Assembly (NCBI GenBank): GCA_022822185.1
Contig: JAJECE010000050.1
Span: forward strand, 62,001 to 126,000
Direction: 5' to 3'
DNA length: 64,000 bases
DNA from: Rhodothermales bacterium
GTDB lineage: Bacteria; Bacteroidota; Rhodothermia; Rhodothermales; Bin80
The translations under genes were made by a program, and so were the position numbers. The stretch's first letter is position 1, and each line of letters opens with the position of its first letter. The notes beneath the pieces were generated by a model, which saw only the letters and a program-made list of their open reading frames with translations, was not told the origin of the DNA and ran no database searches. Below, piece by piece: positions 18,203 through 25,762 of this stretch.

Positions 18203-18388
18203 TTAACCCGACTTTCTACTGTTCCTTTCCTCCTGCACTTCCTTGCGGATCACATTGGCAAGATTCCGCAAGTCCAACATAGCTCTGCGAATACGTGCAC
18301 CCGCAGCATCTACATTTTTGTCGTGGAACTTATTGAAATCAGACTCAAGGTCATCAACAATTGACTTAAGTTCACTGTATCTGCTCAT
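18203..18388 (-). CDS. Histone H1-like (Hc1-type) small protein
   Basis: I choose MSRYSELKSIVDDLESDF (18388) as the start, giving 61 residues; the track start adds 30 unrelated residues. The sequence, with FNKFHDKNVDAAGARIRRAM and LRNLANVIRKEVQEERNS, matches the small Hc1/histone H1-like proteins found throughout Bacteroidota. Their DNA-related role is assumed from the family name and is not well established. It is alone, convergent with the efflux operon. Confidence 0.75.
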   Translation of the reverse strand: MSRYSELKSIVDDLESDFNKFHDKNVDAAGARIRRAMLDLRNLANVIRKEVQEERNSRKSG

Positions 18389-18771
18389 TGTAATTTGCTT
18401 GCTAAGCGTTTGGTTGTAAAAGTTTGTGTGATTAGGATTGAGTACCCGAATAAGACCAGTCAATTTAGACTGGCCCATTCAAAATTCCCGTTGAAACCGC
18501 CAATATACACAATTTGTTCAGATATACGGTGCAATTTCGAGTATTTATCTCTTATTTTTGCGTCTCTGCCATAAATTCAGCGCGAAATCGGGGAAATTTC
18601 CACTGAAACAAGCGCCCGAGGGAATGCAATCCACAGTTGGCATGCATCTTTACGAGGATGTAGCACTCAGGTATGACAGATGCATGGTGTCATTTACAAC
18701 GGAACGCCCGCGCTTCCTGGGGGATTCTCCAATCTCACTAGCTGCATTGGGCGCTTCCTATGCCTTTTTCA
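18389..18771. other. Gene-free interval
   Basis: No gene seen in about 380 bases. The right part is overlapped by a plus-strand ORF (18558-19040), which is antisense to the nuclease pseudogene and has no recognisable family. The left part should hold the promoter of the H1-like gene. Confidence 0.5.
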
Positions 18772-19979
18772 TTACCTGCTTGATTTTCGCTGATTGCATT
18801 TGCTGCAGAGTACCTGACAGTTTTCTATCACGGTACGCCCCCTTTTACCCAGGGTTCAATGTGATCCGCCTGAGCATCCTCCCAGGGCATCTCATCTTCC
18901 TGTGGATCAATGCATGCAAAATCGTGGAGCGGTTGTATCTGATACGCACACAATTTGCCCTGCTGTTGCCAGACTGTCTCCCGCGTTTCCTCATCAAAAA
19001 ATCTCGGTTCGAGGATCTGCGGATTCCTCTCCCCTTCTAGGATATATTGGTAGATCTGTCCTTTCTTTTTGAGTTCGGGGTAGTCTAGCATCTCCTGTGC
19101 ACGCGCATGTGTGTGCTCGGTATCATACTGCTGCTCTCTGTAGTTTGCATAGCGCATCCCCCAGTTGGGCTGCCCCATGATAGTACGCAGTCTGCTCGCA
19201 TCTGATTTTTTTTTGCGTTGAGCAGATGCCACATTAAAAAGAGAAGCAACCCATGTATGTACCTGCAGATAGTAGTCCCAGAGATCTTCGGCATTCTCTC
19301 TGTTACGCTTACACTGCATATAGGTGAGTATCTCCCTGTCATCCTTCGTCCCCAAACGCCAACGCAGAATCCGTTCAAGGTGCTGCTGGCGTTTTCTCTG
19401 ACCATCCAGTAGGTCATTGCACAGAATCGTCTGTCCGGCTGTTGTTGATGAGAAGTATGTTTTTGCTGAAGCGACCCAGGGACCGTCGCAAAGAGCATTC
19501 CGCACTTCCTGATTGGTTAGCTCCGCCGCCCCCTTATTGATGATCTTGAACCACATCATGTAATCGTCTCCCGATCCCTCCTCGCAAAAACACACCAGGA
19601 TTGCATAATCCATGAAGCGTGCATGCATTTTGTCATTGACCTCAACCTGATCATAGATGTATGACTCTCCGTCTAGATCAACTGCAAAGGCACTGTCTTT
19701 GACAAAGTCGCAAATTGTTCGGAGGCGCTGCTGCCCGTCAAGTACGCTGTAAAAACCGGGGGTCTCTTCGGCGAAATATATCAAGTTGATCGGATGTCCG
19801 CGATACACTGACTGGATCAGAGGAACCTGCCATTTGGCATCCCCTGATCGGATGTGCTCACGCTGGCAGGAGGGCGTAATGTTCAACTTTTCGCCTCAAC
19901 CGATTACGCTGTCGTCCTCTCGAACCTGATAGCCGTCAACGATCTCACTGATCTTGATCTGCTCTACATGTATTTTCAT
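18772..19979 (-). pseudogene. DUF262-HNH nuclease, inactivated by a nonsense codon and a frameshift
   Basis: The gene starts 4 nt after the methylase stop (MKIHVEQIKISEIVDGYQV) and has two lesions. Codon 28 is TGA (19896-19898), where relatives have an aromatic residue before GEKL; a TGG-to-TGA change would explain it. Near the 3' end, a five-base G run (18838-18842) shifts the frame; with one more G the protein continues ADHIEPWVKGG then RTVIENCQVLCSKCNQRKSSR and stops at 18772, completing an HNH motif. The DUF262 domain keeps its DGQQR motif. Intact, it would be about 402 residues, a ParB/Srx-fold NTPase fused to an HNH nuclease, probably restriction-like. Confidence 0.82.
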
Positions 19980-19983
19980 TGAT

Positions 19984-20976
19984 CTATCTTTTGTGACGGA
20001 TTAAGATACGGGCGTATTTCTTCTTTCCGTTTATGTAGGGGTACCCAAAATTAAACTCCGTGATCTTGGTGGTGGCCATCTGCCCCAATATCTCGAATTG
20101 TTCCGGGTTGTACTTATCCAGGAAGGTAATTGGCACCCCCATCGCACCATCGTAGTCACGCGGGATTTCGACGGTCTTACGCATCTCAATGGCATTATAG
20201 TTATCGTAGTGCGGATACTCCTCAAGGCTGTAGTCTTTGTACAGCACCATTTTTCTGTTGCGCTTCGCATGAGGAAGATTCGTAAACCAGATGCTTTGTG
20301 ATCTTCCCTTAACAGTGCCGTCAACTATCTTGTAAGCACTGCCTTCTTTTCTGGTTGCGATTAATTCATCAGCATAATTCTGGGGTACATCAAATAGGAG
20401 GTCTCTGCTCATGGGCGTATTCCCCACCCACAATCTACCGTCTCTAATCAGCGGAAATATCTCTTTATAGGTAATGGCATTTTTGTTGCCAATAATCAGA
20501 AATTGCTTCTCATGCCTCATTAGTTGGGCAACATACCCGCGAAAGAGTGAGAACGGTGGGTTCGTGCATACGATGTCGAACTGCTTTAGCAGTTCAATAC
20601 ATTCCGCACTCCTGAAGTCCCCGTCTCCCCGCAGCAGGGTCACATCAATTTCGTGCCGGTCTGCTCGTTTGTTGCCATCGCGATCACCTGTGTACTCCAT
20701 CATAACCGCCCGCTCAGAGTTATGCTGACTGAACAGATCCATGTTCTGGTTTTTATAGCATGTGTCGATGAGCCTCTTCAGCCCTAACGACTCGAAATTA
20801 TCACTGAAGTACTTCCAGAAATTGGATACCCGTAGATCATCACAGTTGCAGTAGACCGTCTTGCCCGTGAAGTGATCTCGGTAGTGTCTGACTTCGTTTT
20901 CGATGTCCCTGCGCTGCGTATAGAACTCATCATTCTTTGCCCGCTTCGCAGCGTTGACGTTTTGGTTCTGTGCCAT
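19984..20976 (-). CDS. EcoRI-family adenine-specific DNA methyltransferase
   Basis: 330 residues, essentially the length of M.EcoRI and its relatives (PF13651-type). It opens with AAKRAKNDEFYTQRRDIENE and has VYCNCDDLRVSNFWKYF, both hallmarks of this family, and the amino-methylase catalytic motif NPPF at 139-142. It transfers a methyl group from SAM to adenine N6 in a target site. It stays intact while the nuclease-like gene four bases downstream is broken. Such methylases are often paired with DUF262 proteins, so a modification/restriction-type defence pair is likely. The recognition site cannot be read from sequence. Confidence 0.88.
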   Translation of the reverse strand: MAQNQNVNAAKRAKNDEFYTQRRDIENEVRHYRDHFTGKTVYCNCDDLRVSNFWKYFSDNFESLGLKRLIDTCYKNQNMDLFSQHNSERAVMMEYTGDRDGNKRADRHEIDVTLLRGDGDFRSAECIELLKQFDIVCTNPPFSLFRGYVAQLMRHEKQFLIIGNKNAITYKEIFPLIRDGRLWVGNTPMSRDLLFDVPQNYADELIATRKEGSAYKIVDGTVKGRSQSIWFTNLPHAKRNRKMVLYKDYSLEEYPHYDNYNAIEMRKTVEIPRDYDGAMGVPITFLDKYNPEQFEILGQMATTKITEFNFGYPYINGKKKYARILIRHKR

Positions 20977-21562
20977 CCTACTTGGTAATCACTCACATAC
21001 GTGCAACTTATTCAGCCCCTCGGTCAGCCGATTATAGATCAGACGTTTGCCTGTAAATCCCATGACCGTCTGCTTCATTTGATCCTGTGTGTGTTCAGAC
21101 TCCGAACGTTGTGTCGGCCTGCGAACTCATATCCATTTGTAAAGATCCCAATAATCCTCATTCGTTCAACCCGTTTACCGCATATATCACCGGACCTGCA
21201 TATGCATCCCTGCTCACAAATACCACACCGAATTTGAGAAGCATATTCCACTGCTAAGTCAGACCTGTACCGGTTTCCATGCTTTCACCATCCTAACATG
21301 CACTTGCCTCTGCGTAGAGACCTATTCCGGCTGTGATCTGGGCCGTTACTTCCAAGCCTTCACGGATCTGGCAGGCTGATGTAGCGATGTCACGCGCTTC
21401 AATCTCTGCATCCATTACCAGAATATTGCGATGTCAGTTGAGTCTGCTGACATCGCTGAAGATCTGCGTTCCCGTCTTTGCCAGAACAAGATGTTAGATA
21501 CCCTCCGGCTTCATCTACAATTGACGCTGACCTTATTCAGTATTTGACACGAGACAACTTGT
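20977..21562. other. Gene-free interval upstream of the methylase
   Basis: About 585 bases without a convincing gene. On the minus strand around 21300-21480 an open stretch (NILVMDAEIEARDIATSACQ) is interrupted by TGA and matches no family I can name; it may be a relic. No tRNA, repeat array or strong hairpin was seen. Confidence 0.45.
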
Positions 21563-22234
21563 TCAGGTCAGGGTAAAGACAAAGGTCAGAGATGTGATGA
21601 CATTGACGGGAACTCCCTTGAGTTGACCAGGCAGAAACCGTGCAAATTGAACGGCCCGCAGAACTTCTTCATCGCATCCCGCTCCCAGCCCCCGGATCAC
21701 TGTCGGGAAGCGGACATGTCCATCTTTATCAATGATGAAGGCTACGGTCACCTGTCCCTCAAGGCTTGCCCGCCTCGCCCGTTCTGGATATCGAATTTCT
21801 TTGACCAGACTTTCCATGTTGCCGAGTAGGATTGGGATCTGATCTAGAAAGTCAGATAAATCCGGCAGGTTGTCGTATCCGCGAAAAGCGACCGGCATCG
21901 TCATTTCTATACGGGATGGCTGCAATCCAGCACGACGGGTGGAGAATCGACTATATCGGATGGACTGAATCGCTTTCTGTTTTATCATCTCGTCTGATCC
22001 CTGAGTAACAACAGGGTTCACGATCTGTCCGGTCTGATCCACAATAAAGGATACGAACACATGCTGATTCTCTGCTCCATTGTGAGGGATTAGAGGGGGC
22101 CCCTTGATCATGCTGAGAAACTCTGAAGGCTTCCTGTTGATTTGATCTACTTCCTGTAATGTCGCCTTAGGTGTGACACATGCGCTGAAACCTAGGCCAA
22201 GGAAGATGGCAAACAGTACGGTGATGCGGGTCAT
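21563..22234 (-). CDS. Lipoprotein with two TonB-like C-terminal domains
   Basis: 223 residues with a lipoprotein signal (lipobox GFSAC). Two successive TonB-C-like units follow. The first is at about 45-117 (VFVSFIVDQTGQIVNPVVTQG ... MPVAF). The second, at about 140-223, is RYPERARRASLEGQVTVAF with GLGAGCDEEVLRAVQFARFLPG. There is no membrane helix or proline-rich spacer, so it cannot work as a classical ExbB/D-driven TonB. It is the outermost member of an array of related lipoproteins next to a true tonB. Role unknown; it may bind TonB-box peptides or be a structural lipoprotein. Confidence 0.78.
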   Translation of the reverse strand: MTRITVLFAIFLGLGFSACVTPKATLQEVDQINRKPSEFLSMIKGPPLIPHNGAENQHVFVSFIVDQTGQIVNPVVTQGSDEMIKQKAIQSIRYSRFSTRRAGLQPSRIEMTMPVAFRGYDNLPDLSDFLDQIPILLGNMESLVKEIRYPERARRASLEGQVTVAFIIDKDGHVRFPTVIRGLGAGCDEEVLRAVQFARFLPGQLKGVPVNVITSLTFVFTLT

Positions 22235-22565
22235 GATAGTCTCCAGATACGCCCACCTTGGTGGGCTGGTTTAGGTCATGAGCGATTAATTTTAACACTC
22301 TCTTAACATTGAAGTAACAATAAGATAATACATTTTGTCCAATATTGCAAGAAAAGCCGATCATGGGTACTTCTTCCACGCTGAATCGATGAGGATCGGG
22401 CAGGAACACAGGGATGGCGTTCCAGGAAATGACCGTGTACAGCTACGCTCCTGACGAAGGGGTCATCAAGGGCGATGTCCGGGAGGAGATGCCGGTCTCA
22501 CAAATCCGAGATCAACCCGTCCAGTGTTGATACACGCGAATGATTTCTGGAGGAATGGAGGCGAT
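22235..22565. other. Intergenic stretch with only short unassigned ORFs
   Basis: About 330 bases. A 38-codon plus-strand ORF (22414-22530, MAFQEMTVYSYAPDEG...) shows coding-like composition and faint resemblance to IS3-type OrfA helices (REEMPVSQI), too weak to call. The AT-rich part near 22290-22350 probably holds the promoter of the two-domain lipoprotein gene. Confidence 0.35.
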
Positions 22566-22957
22566 TCAGTATAGCTTTCCTACCACAATCGACATTTTCA
22601 TTCTCCCGTTCACGGCGCGGCTATCTTGGTGACCGGGAGTGCATCTTACCTATTTGGTGATGAGCCGGATTACGTCCGCATTGCAATGCCGATCCGTACC
22701 CCGATAAAAGGATCACGCACATTCCCATTCTGATCTGTAACGAACTGTATGATGATTCGCCTGATTACATTGCAACACGCGCTATGGTCTAGATTCTGCA
22801 ATAGTACGTCAGGTTCCACAGTCAAGTCTGACGGCCTATCAATCACCTCATACACTTCGGGTAATTCACCCGTATTCAATGGAGACAGGACGGATTGAGA
22901 TGTGCAGCCGGCACACACAACAGCGAAGACAGGAAATAATAGAATTTCCCTTTCGTA
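22566..22957 (-). pseudogene. Decayed TonB-CTD lipoprotein gene
   Basis: A lipoprotein-like start (LLFPVFAVVCAGCTSQ) without an in-frame ATG is followed by a TonB-C segment (VIRRIIIQFVTDQNGNVRDP). One frameshift then leads to CNADVIRLITK, an in-frame TAG, and TPGHQDSRAVNGRMKM. These align residue by residue with CDEEAIRVLNEHAKFTPGRQDGRAVNVKM of the paralogue at 23747. Start loss, frameshift and stop make this a clear pseudogene of the same family. Confidence 0.7.
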
Positions 22958-23128
22958 ATGCAGTCAGCAGTTCTAATTTGAACTCCATTGAACCGTATCC
23001 GCTGATTCCAGGATCCTCCTGCACAGACAGAATTCTCTCTAATCCGAACGACTGGTTCAGGTATACGGGACACTTGGTTCAGGAATCATTGCAGATCTAT
23101 GTCGAGAGGTCATTGCGTGGATGAGACA

Positions 23129-23518
23129 TCATTGAAATGCGACAGGAAGAGTAAATTTCACCTTTACCAGCTCTCCGTTTAGCCGTCCTGGAATAAACTT
23201 GGCATGTTCTCGAACAACCCGGATTGCTTCCGCATCACAGGCAGGACCAAGGCCTTCAGGAACAGAGGGGGCAAGCACATTTCCATTTTCGTCCACGGTA
23301 AAATACACATCCACACGCCTCCACATCTTCGGGGAGTTCTCACGACACGCACGATGATTGACATGCTCTTGCAATCCGGCAATCCCTCCAATCAGTTGTG
23401 GCATTTGGCCACCGGGAGTGGAAACCGTCTCGGAAGGTAAAAACTCTGTTAAGGGTTGAGGTGTGCCGCAGGCGCTCACGCCAACGAGGAGCAGGAGTCG
23501 CAGGAGAGTACGGGGCAT
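23129..23518 (-). CDS. Lipoprotein with TonB-like C-terminal domain
   Basis: 129 residues: lipoprotein signal with lipobox GVSAC at about residue 16, a short linker with QMPQLIGGIAGL (shared by the whole array and by the true TonB), and a diverged TonB-C domain (VDVYFTVDENGNVLAPSVPEGLG ... HAKFIPGRLNGELVKVKFTLPVAF). The helix before the domain is disrupted by an insertion (NHRACRENSPKMWRR) compared with its paralogues. It lacks the transmembrane anchor and spacer of energy-transducing TonB. Confidence 0.75.
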   Translation of the reverse strand: MPRTLLRLLLLVGVSACGTPQPLTEFLPSETVSTPGGQMPQLIGGIAGLQEHVNHRACRENSPKMWRRVDVYFTVDENGNVLAPSVPEGLGPACDAEAIRVVREHAKFIPGRLNGELVKVKFTLPVAFQ

Positions 23519-23691
23519 GATCTACGATACATTCTATGGTCACTGTCGCTAAACAAATATAATGCCCGACCTCAAAAAAAAACAACTCCGTGCAAATCTC
23601 TCCTGCCCAAGGACACCATGATTTACGAACGGCCCCATCTGTGCTGACCAGTATTCTTTTGACCGGGATATGCTCCGGTTAAGGATCAAAA

Positions 23692-23728
23692 GATATGCCC
23701 TGCACCTCAAACAGGCACAGGGCATATC
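23692..23728 (-). terminator. Terminator-like hairpin after a TonB-CTD lipoprotein gene
   Basis: GATATGCCCTG (23692-23702) and CAGGGCATATC (23718-23728) form a perfect 11-bp stem. On the minus strand it is followed by TTTTGATCC. It lies 18 bases after the stop of the lipoprotein gene at 23747, so it probably ends that transcript. Confidence 0.65.
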
Positions 23729-23746
23729 CATTGGACGGGGGAGGAT

Positions 23747-24127
23747 TCAAGTCAATTTGAACGTGATTGGAAGTGTCATCTTCACATTTACGGCACGGCC
23801 ATCCTGACGACCGGGTGTGAATTTTGCATGCTCATTCAGGACTCTGATTGCCTCTTCATCACACCCCCCGCCGAGGCCCTGTACAATGGAAGCATCACGC
23901 ACATTTCCCTTTACGTCTACAACAAACTCTACAATAACTTTTCCCTCAATGCCCGCCATACGGGCGATCTCAGGGTACGTCGCATTTGTCAGCAGACTAT
24001 TTATGCCTCCAATGAGTTCAGGCATCTGCTCAACCGTTTCAAAAATTTCAGAGTCATCAACCGATTCAGACGTACTGCAGGCACTGACACTAATGAGAAT
24101 GAAGAAAAATAACAGGGTACGGATCAT
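23747..24127 (-). CDS. Lipoprotein with TonB-like C-terminal domain (duplicate 1)
   Basis: 126 residues: lipoprotein signal (lipobox SVSAC, Cys at about 17), acidic linker with FETVEQMPELIGG, then a complete TonB-C-like domain (TYPEIARMAGIEGKVIVEFVVDVKGNVRD ... CDEEAIRVLNEHAKFTPGRQDG). It is the tandem duplicate of the next gene upstream: both are 381 bp and begin exactly 627 bp apart, with similar upstream DNA. It has no TM helix for ExbB/D coupling. Confidence 0.78.
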   Translation of the reverse strand: MIRTLLFFFILISVSACSTSESVDDSEIFETVEQMPELIGGINSLLTNATYPEIARMAGIEGKVIVEFVVDVKGNVRDASIVQGLGGGCDEEAIRVLNEHAKFTPGRQDGRAVNVKMTLPITFKLT

Positions 24128-24373
24128 GGAAGTAGATTTCTATAGTTGGATTTCAATGACCACCAAAGCGAAGTTCAAGGTCATCATGACTAAATCTCTT
24201 GCCTGCCATGACAGATCGCTCAATCCTCTGGACGAGAGATCTCAACGATACAACCACCGACCTATGCACATCACACAGGGGGCTTTCCGGCAGGAAAGGG
24301 CTGCTGAAAGGGGTAAAAAATATTCTCTGCATCTTCGACAGGAACAGGACAGATCTGTGGCAATGATGGTCAC

Positions 24374-24754
24374 TCAACTCAACTTGAATATGACCGGAAG
24401 TGAGAATTTCACTTTTACCGGGTGCCCATCTTGTCGACCGGGAACGAATTTTGCGTGTTCCTTCAGGACTCTGATTGCCTCTTCATCACAGCCGGAACCA
24501 ATGCCGCGCACTACGGAAGGATCGTACACAGTGCCATTTTCATCCACAATAAACTGTACAATCACTCGGCCTTCCACCTTCATTCTGCGAGCAATCTCAG
24601 GATATCTTACCTTGGCCTGCAGCCCTGCAAAGCCTCCAATCAATGCAGGCATCTGCTCAACCATTTCAAAGGCTTCAGAATCATCAACCGACTCTGACAT
24701 ACTGCAGGCACTGACACCAATGAAGATGAAGAAAACTAACAAAATGCGGATCAT
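24374..24754 (-). CDS. Lipoprotein with TonB-like C-terminal domain (duplicate 2)
   Basis: 126 residues: lipobox GVSAC, the array-wide linker FEMVEQMPALIGGFAGL, and a TonB-C domain (RYPEIARRMKVEGRVIVQFIVDENG ... CDEEAIRVLKEHAKFVPGRQDG). This domain is closer to that of the neighbouring tonB than the other copies are, which suggests the array arose from tonB by loss of the anchor and gain of a lipoprotein signal. No own hairpin terminator was seen. Function unknown. Confidence 0.78.
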   Translation of the reverse strand: MIRILLVFFIFIGVSACSMSESVDDSEAFEMVEQMPALIGGFAGLQAKVRYPEIARRMKVEGRVIVQFIVDENGTVYDPSVVRGIGSGCDEEAIRVLKEHAKFVPGRQDGHPVKVKFSLPVIFKLS

Positions 24755-24941
24755 GGAAATAGATTTCTATAGTCTGGGTTTAAATGACCGTCAAAACGAA
24801 GTTCAAGGTCATTACGAATAAATGTCCTTCCATGACGGGTTGCTCAATTCCCTGAGCGATATCACAACAGTACCATCACCGAACCTATGCGCACACGAGA
24901 ACTGTCCTTCTGGCAGAAAAGGATTTCTGTCATGGGCCAAA

Positions 24942-24980
24942 AAAATGCCCTGAATCTTAGGAAGGTGCAGGGCATTTTTC
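24942..24980 (-). terminator. Terminator after tonB
   Basis: AAAAATGCCCTG (24942-24953) pairs perfectly with CAGGGCATTTTT (24969-24980) around a 15-base loop; the stem is flanked by an A run and a T run, so it gives a U-tract on either strand. It lies 15 bases after the tonB stop. Confidence 0.75.
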
Positions 24981-24995
24981 TTGAAAAGTAACGGA

Positions 24996-25661
24996 TTAAC
25001 GCAACTTGAACTGAATTGGAAGCGAGAATTTTACTTTCACCGGGCGACCACGCTGCCGTCCAGGAATGAACTTGGCATGCTCGGTAATGACTCGGATTGC
25101 TTCCTGATCGCAACCACCCCCAATACCGCGCACAACCGTAGGTTCGCTCACATCACCGTTTTCATCAACGATAAACTGCACAATCACGCGACCTTCCACA
25201 TTCGCCTTACGTGCGATTTCAGGATATCTTGCTTTAGACTGCAAGCCCGGAATTCCTCCAATCAATTCAGGCATCTGCTCAACAATCTCGAAGATTTCAG
25301 GCTCCTCAATCACCTCTTCTTCTTCCGGTGGAGGTGGCGGTGGCGGAACATTGATCGGCGCATCCAAGTCAAGCGAAGCATCAAGATCCAACTCGTCATC
25401 TTCCAGGATCTCGTCATTTGGGACTTCCACTGGAACAGGGGGACGCGGAGGTGGCGGCGGCTTTTGAATTTGCTCCGTCTGCAGGATTTCCTCCATTTGG
25501 ACAACTTCCTGCTGAACTTGCTCAATTTCCATCGCTTCCCCACGTTCTAGGTTTGCGTTGAACGCAAGAATGAGCAAGAGGAGTGAAGCGATCATTCCAA
25601 CCTGGACAAAGAAGCCGTAAGTTCGTTTTAGATCGGCTGCTGGAGCCTTACGTAATGCCAT
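24996..25661 (-). CDS. tonB: Energy transducer TonB
   Basis: 221 residues with the full TonB layout: cytoplasmic basic N-terminus, one membrane helix (about 18-36, GFFVQVGMIASLLLLILAF), a proline/acidic spacer with QKPPPPPRPPVPVEVP and NVPPPPPPPEEEE, and the TonB-C domain (about 135-221; YPEIARKANVEGRVIVQFIVDENG). It would carry proton-motive energy from ExbB/ExbD (not in this window) to outer-membrane receptors. Downstream lie at least four lipoproteins and one pseudogene that share its linker motif VEQMPELIGG and C-terminal domain. A strong terminator follows the gene. Confidence 0.93.
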   Translation of the reverse strand: MALRKAPAADLKRTYGFFVQVGMIASLLLLILAFNANLERGEAMEIEQVQQEVVQMEEILQTEQIQKPPPPPRPPVPVEVPNDEILEDDELDLDASLDLDAPINVPPPPPPPEEEEVIEEPEIFEIVEQMPELIGGIPGLQSKARYPEIARKANVEGRVIVQFIVDENGDVSEPTVVRGIGGGCDQEAIRVITEHAKFIPGRQRGRPVKVKFSLPIQFKLR

Positions 25662-25762
25662 GATTCAGCGGGGTTTGTAACTAATTAAAAACACGTTGAT
25701 AAATATACACAACGAACATCACATGCTCCTACATTGATAAAAAGCATCTGGTTCCCCAGAAA

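Larger units (their letters stand above)
23747..24995. repeat. Tandem duplication of a lipoprotein gene plus its upstream region
   Basis: Two units of about 627 bp (gene 23747-24127 with upstream 24128-24373; gene 24374-24754 with upstream 24755-24995). The intergenic parts also match, for example TAGATTTCTATAGT next to both starts and GAAGTTCAAGGTCAT about 45 bp further upstream. The similarity outside coding DNA indicates a fairly recent duplication. Confidence 0.65.

Noticed and set aside
18203-18478. Longer start for the H1-like gene
   Set aside because: The first 30 residues do not resemble the family, which begins at the internal MSRYSEL; the shorter form has the normal length.
23817-24821. 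334-residue plus-strand ORF across the lipoprotein array
   Set aside because: It is antisense to two duplicated lipoprotein genes; its internal repeat simply mirrors the tandem duplication, and no family pattern is visible.
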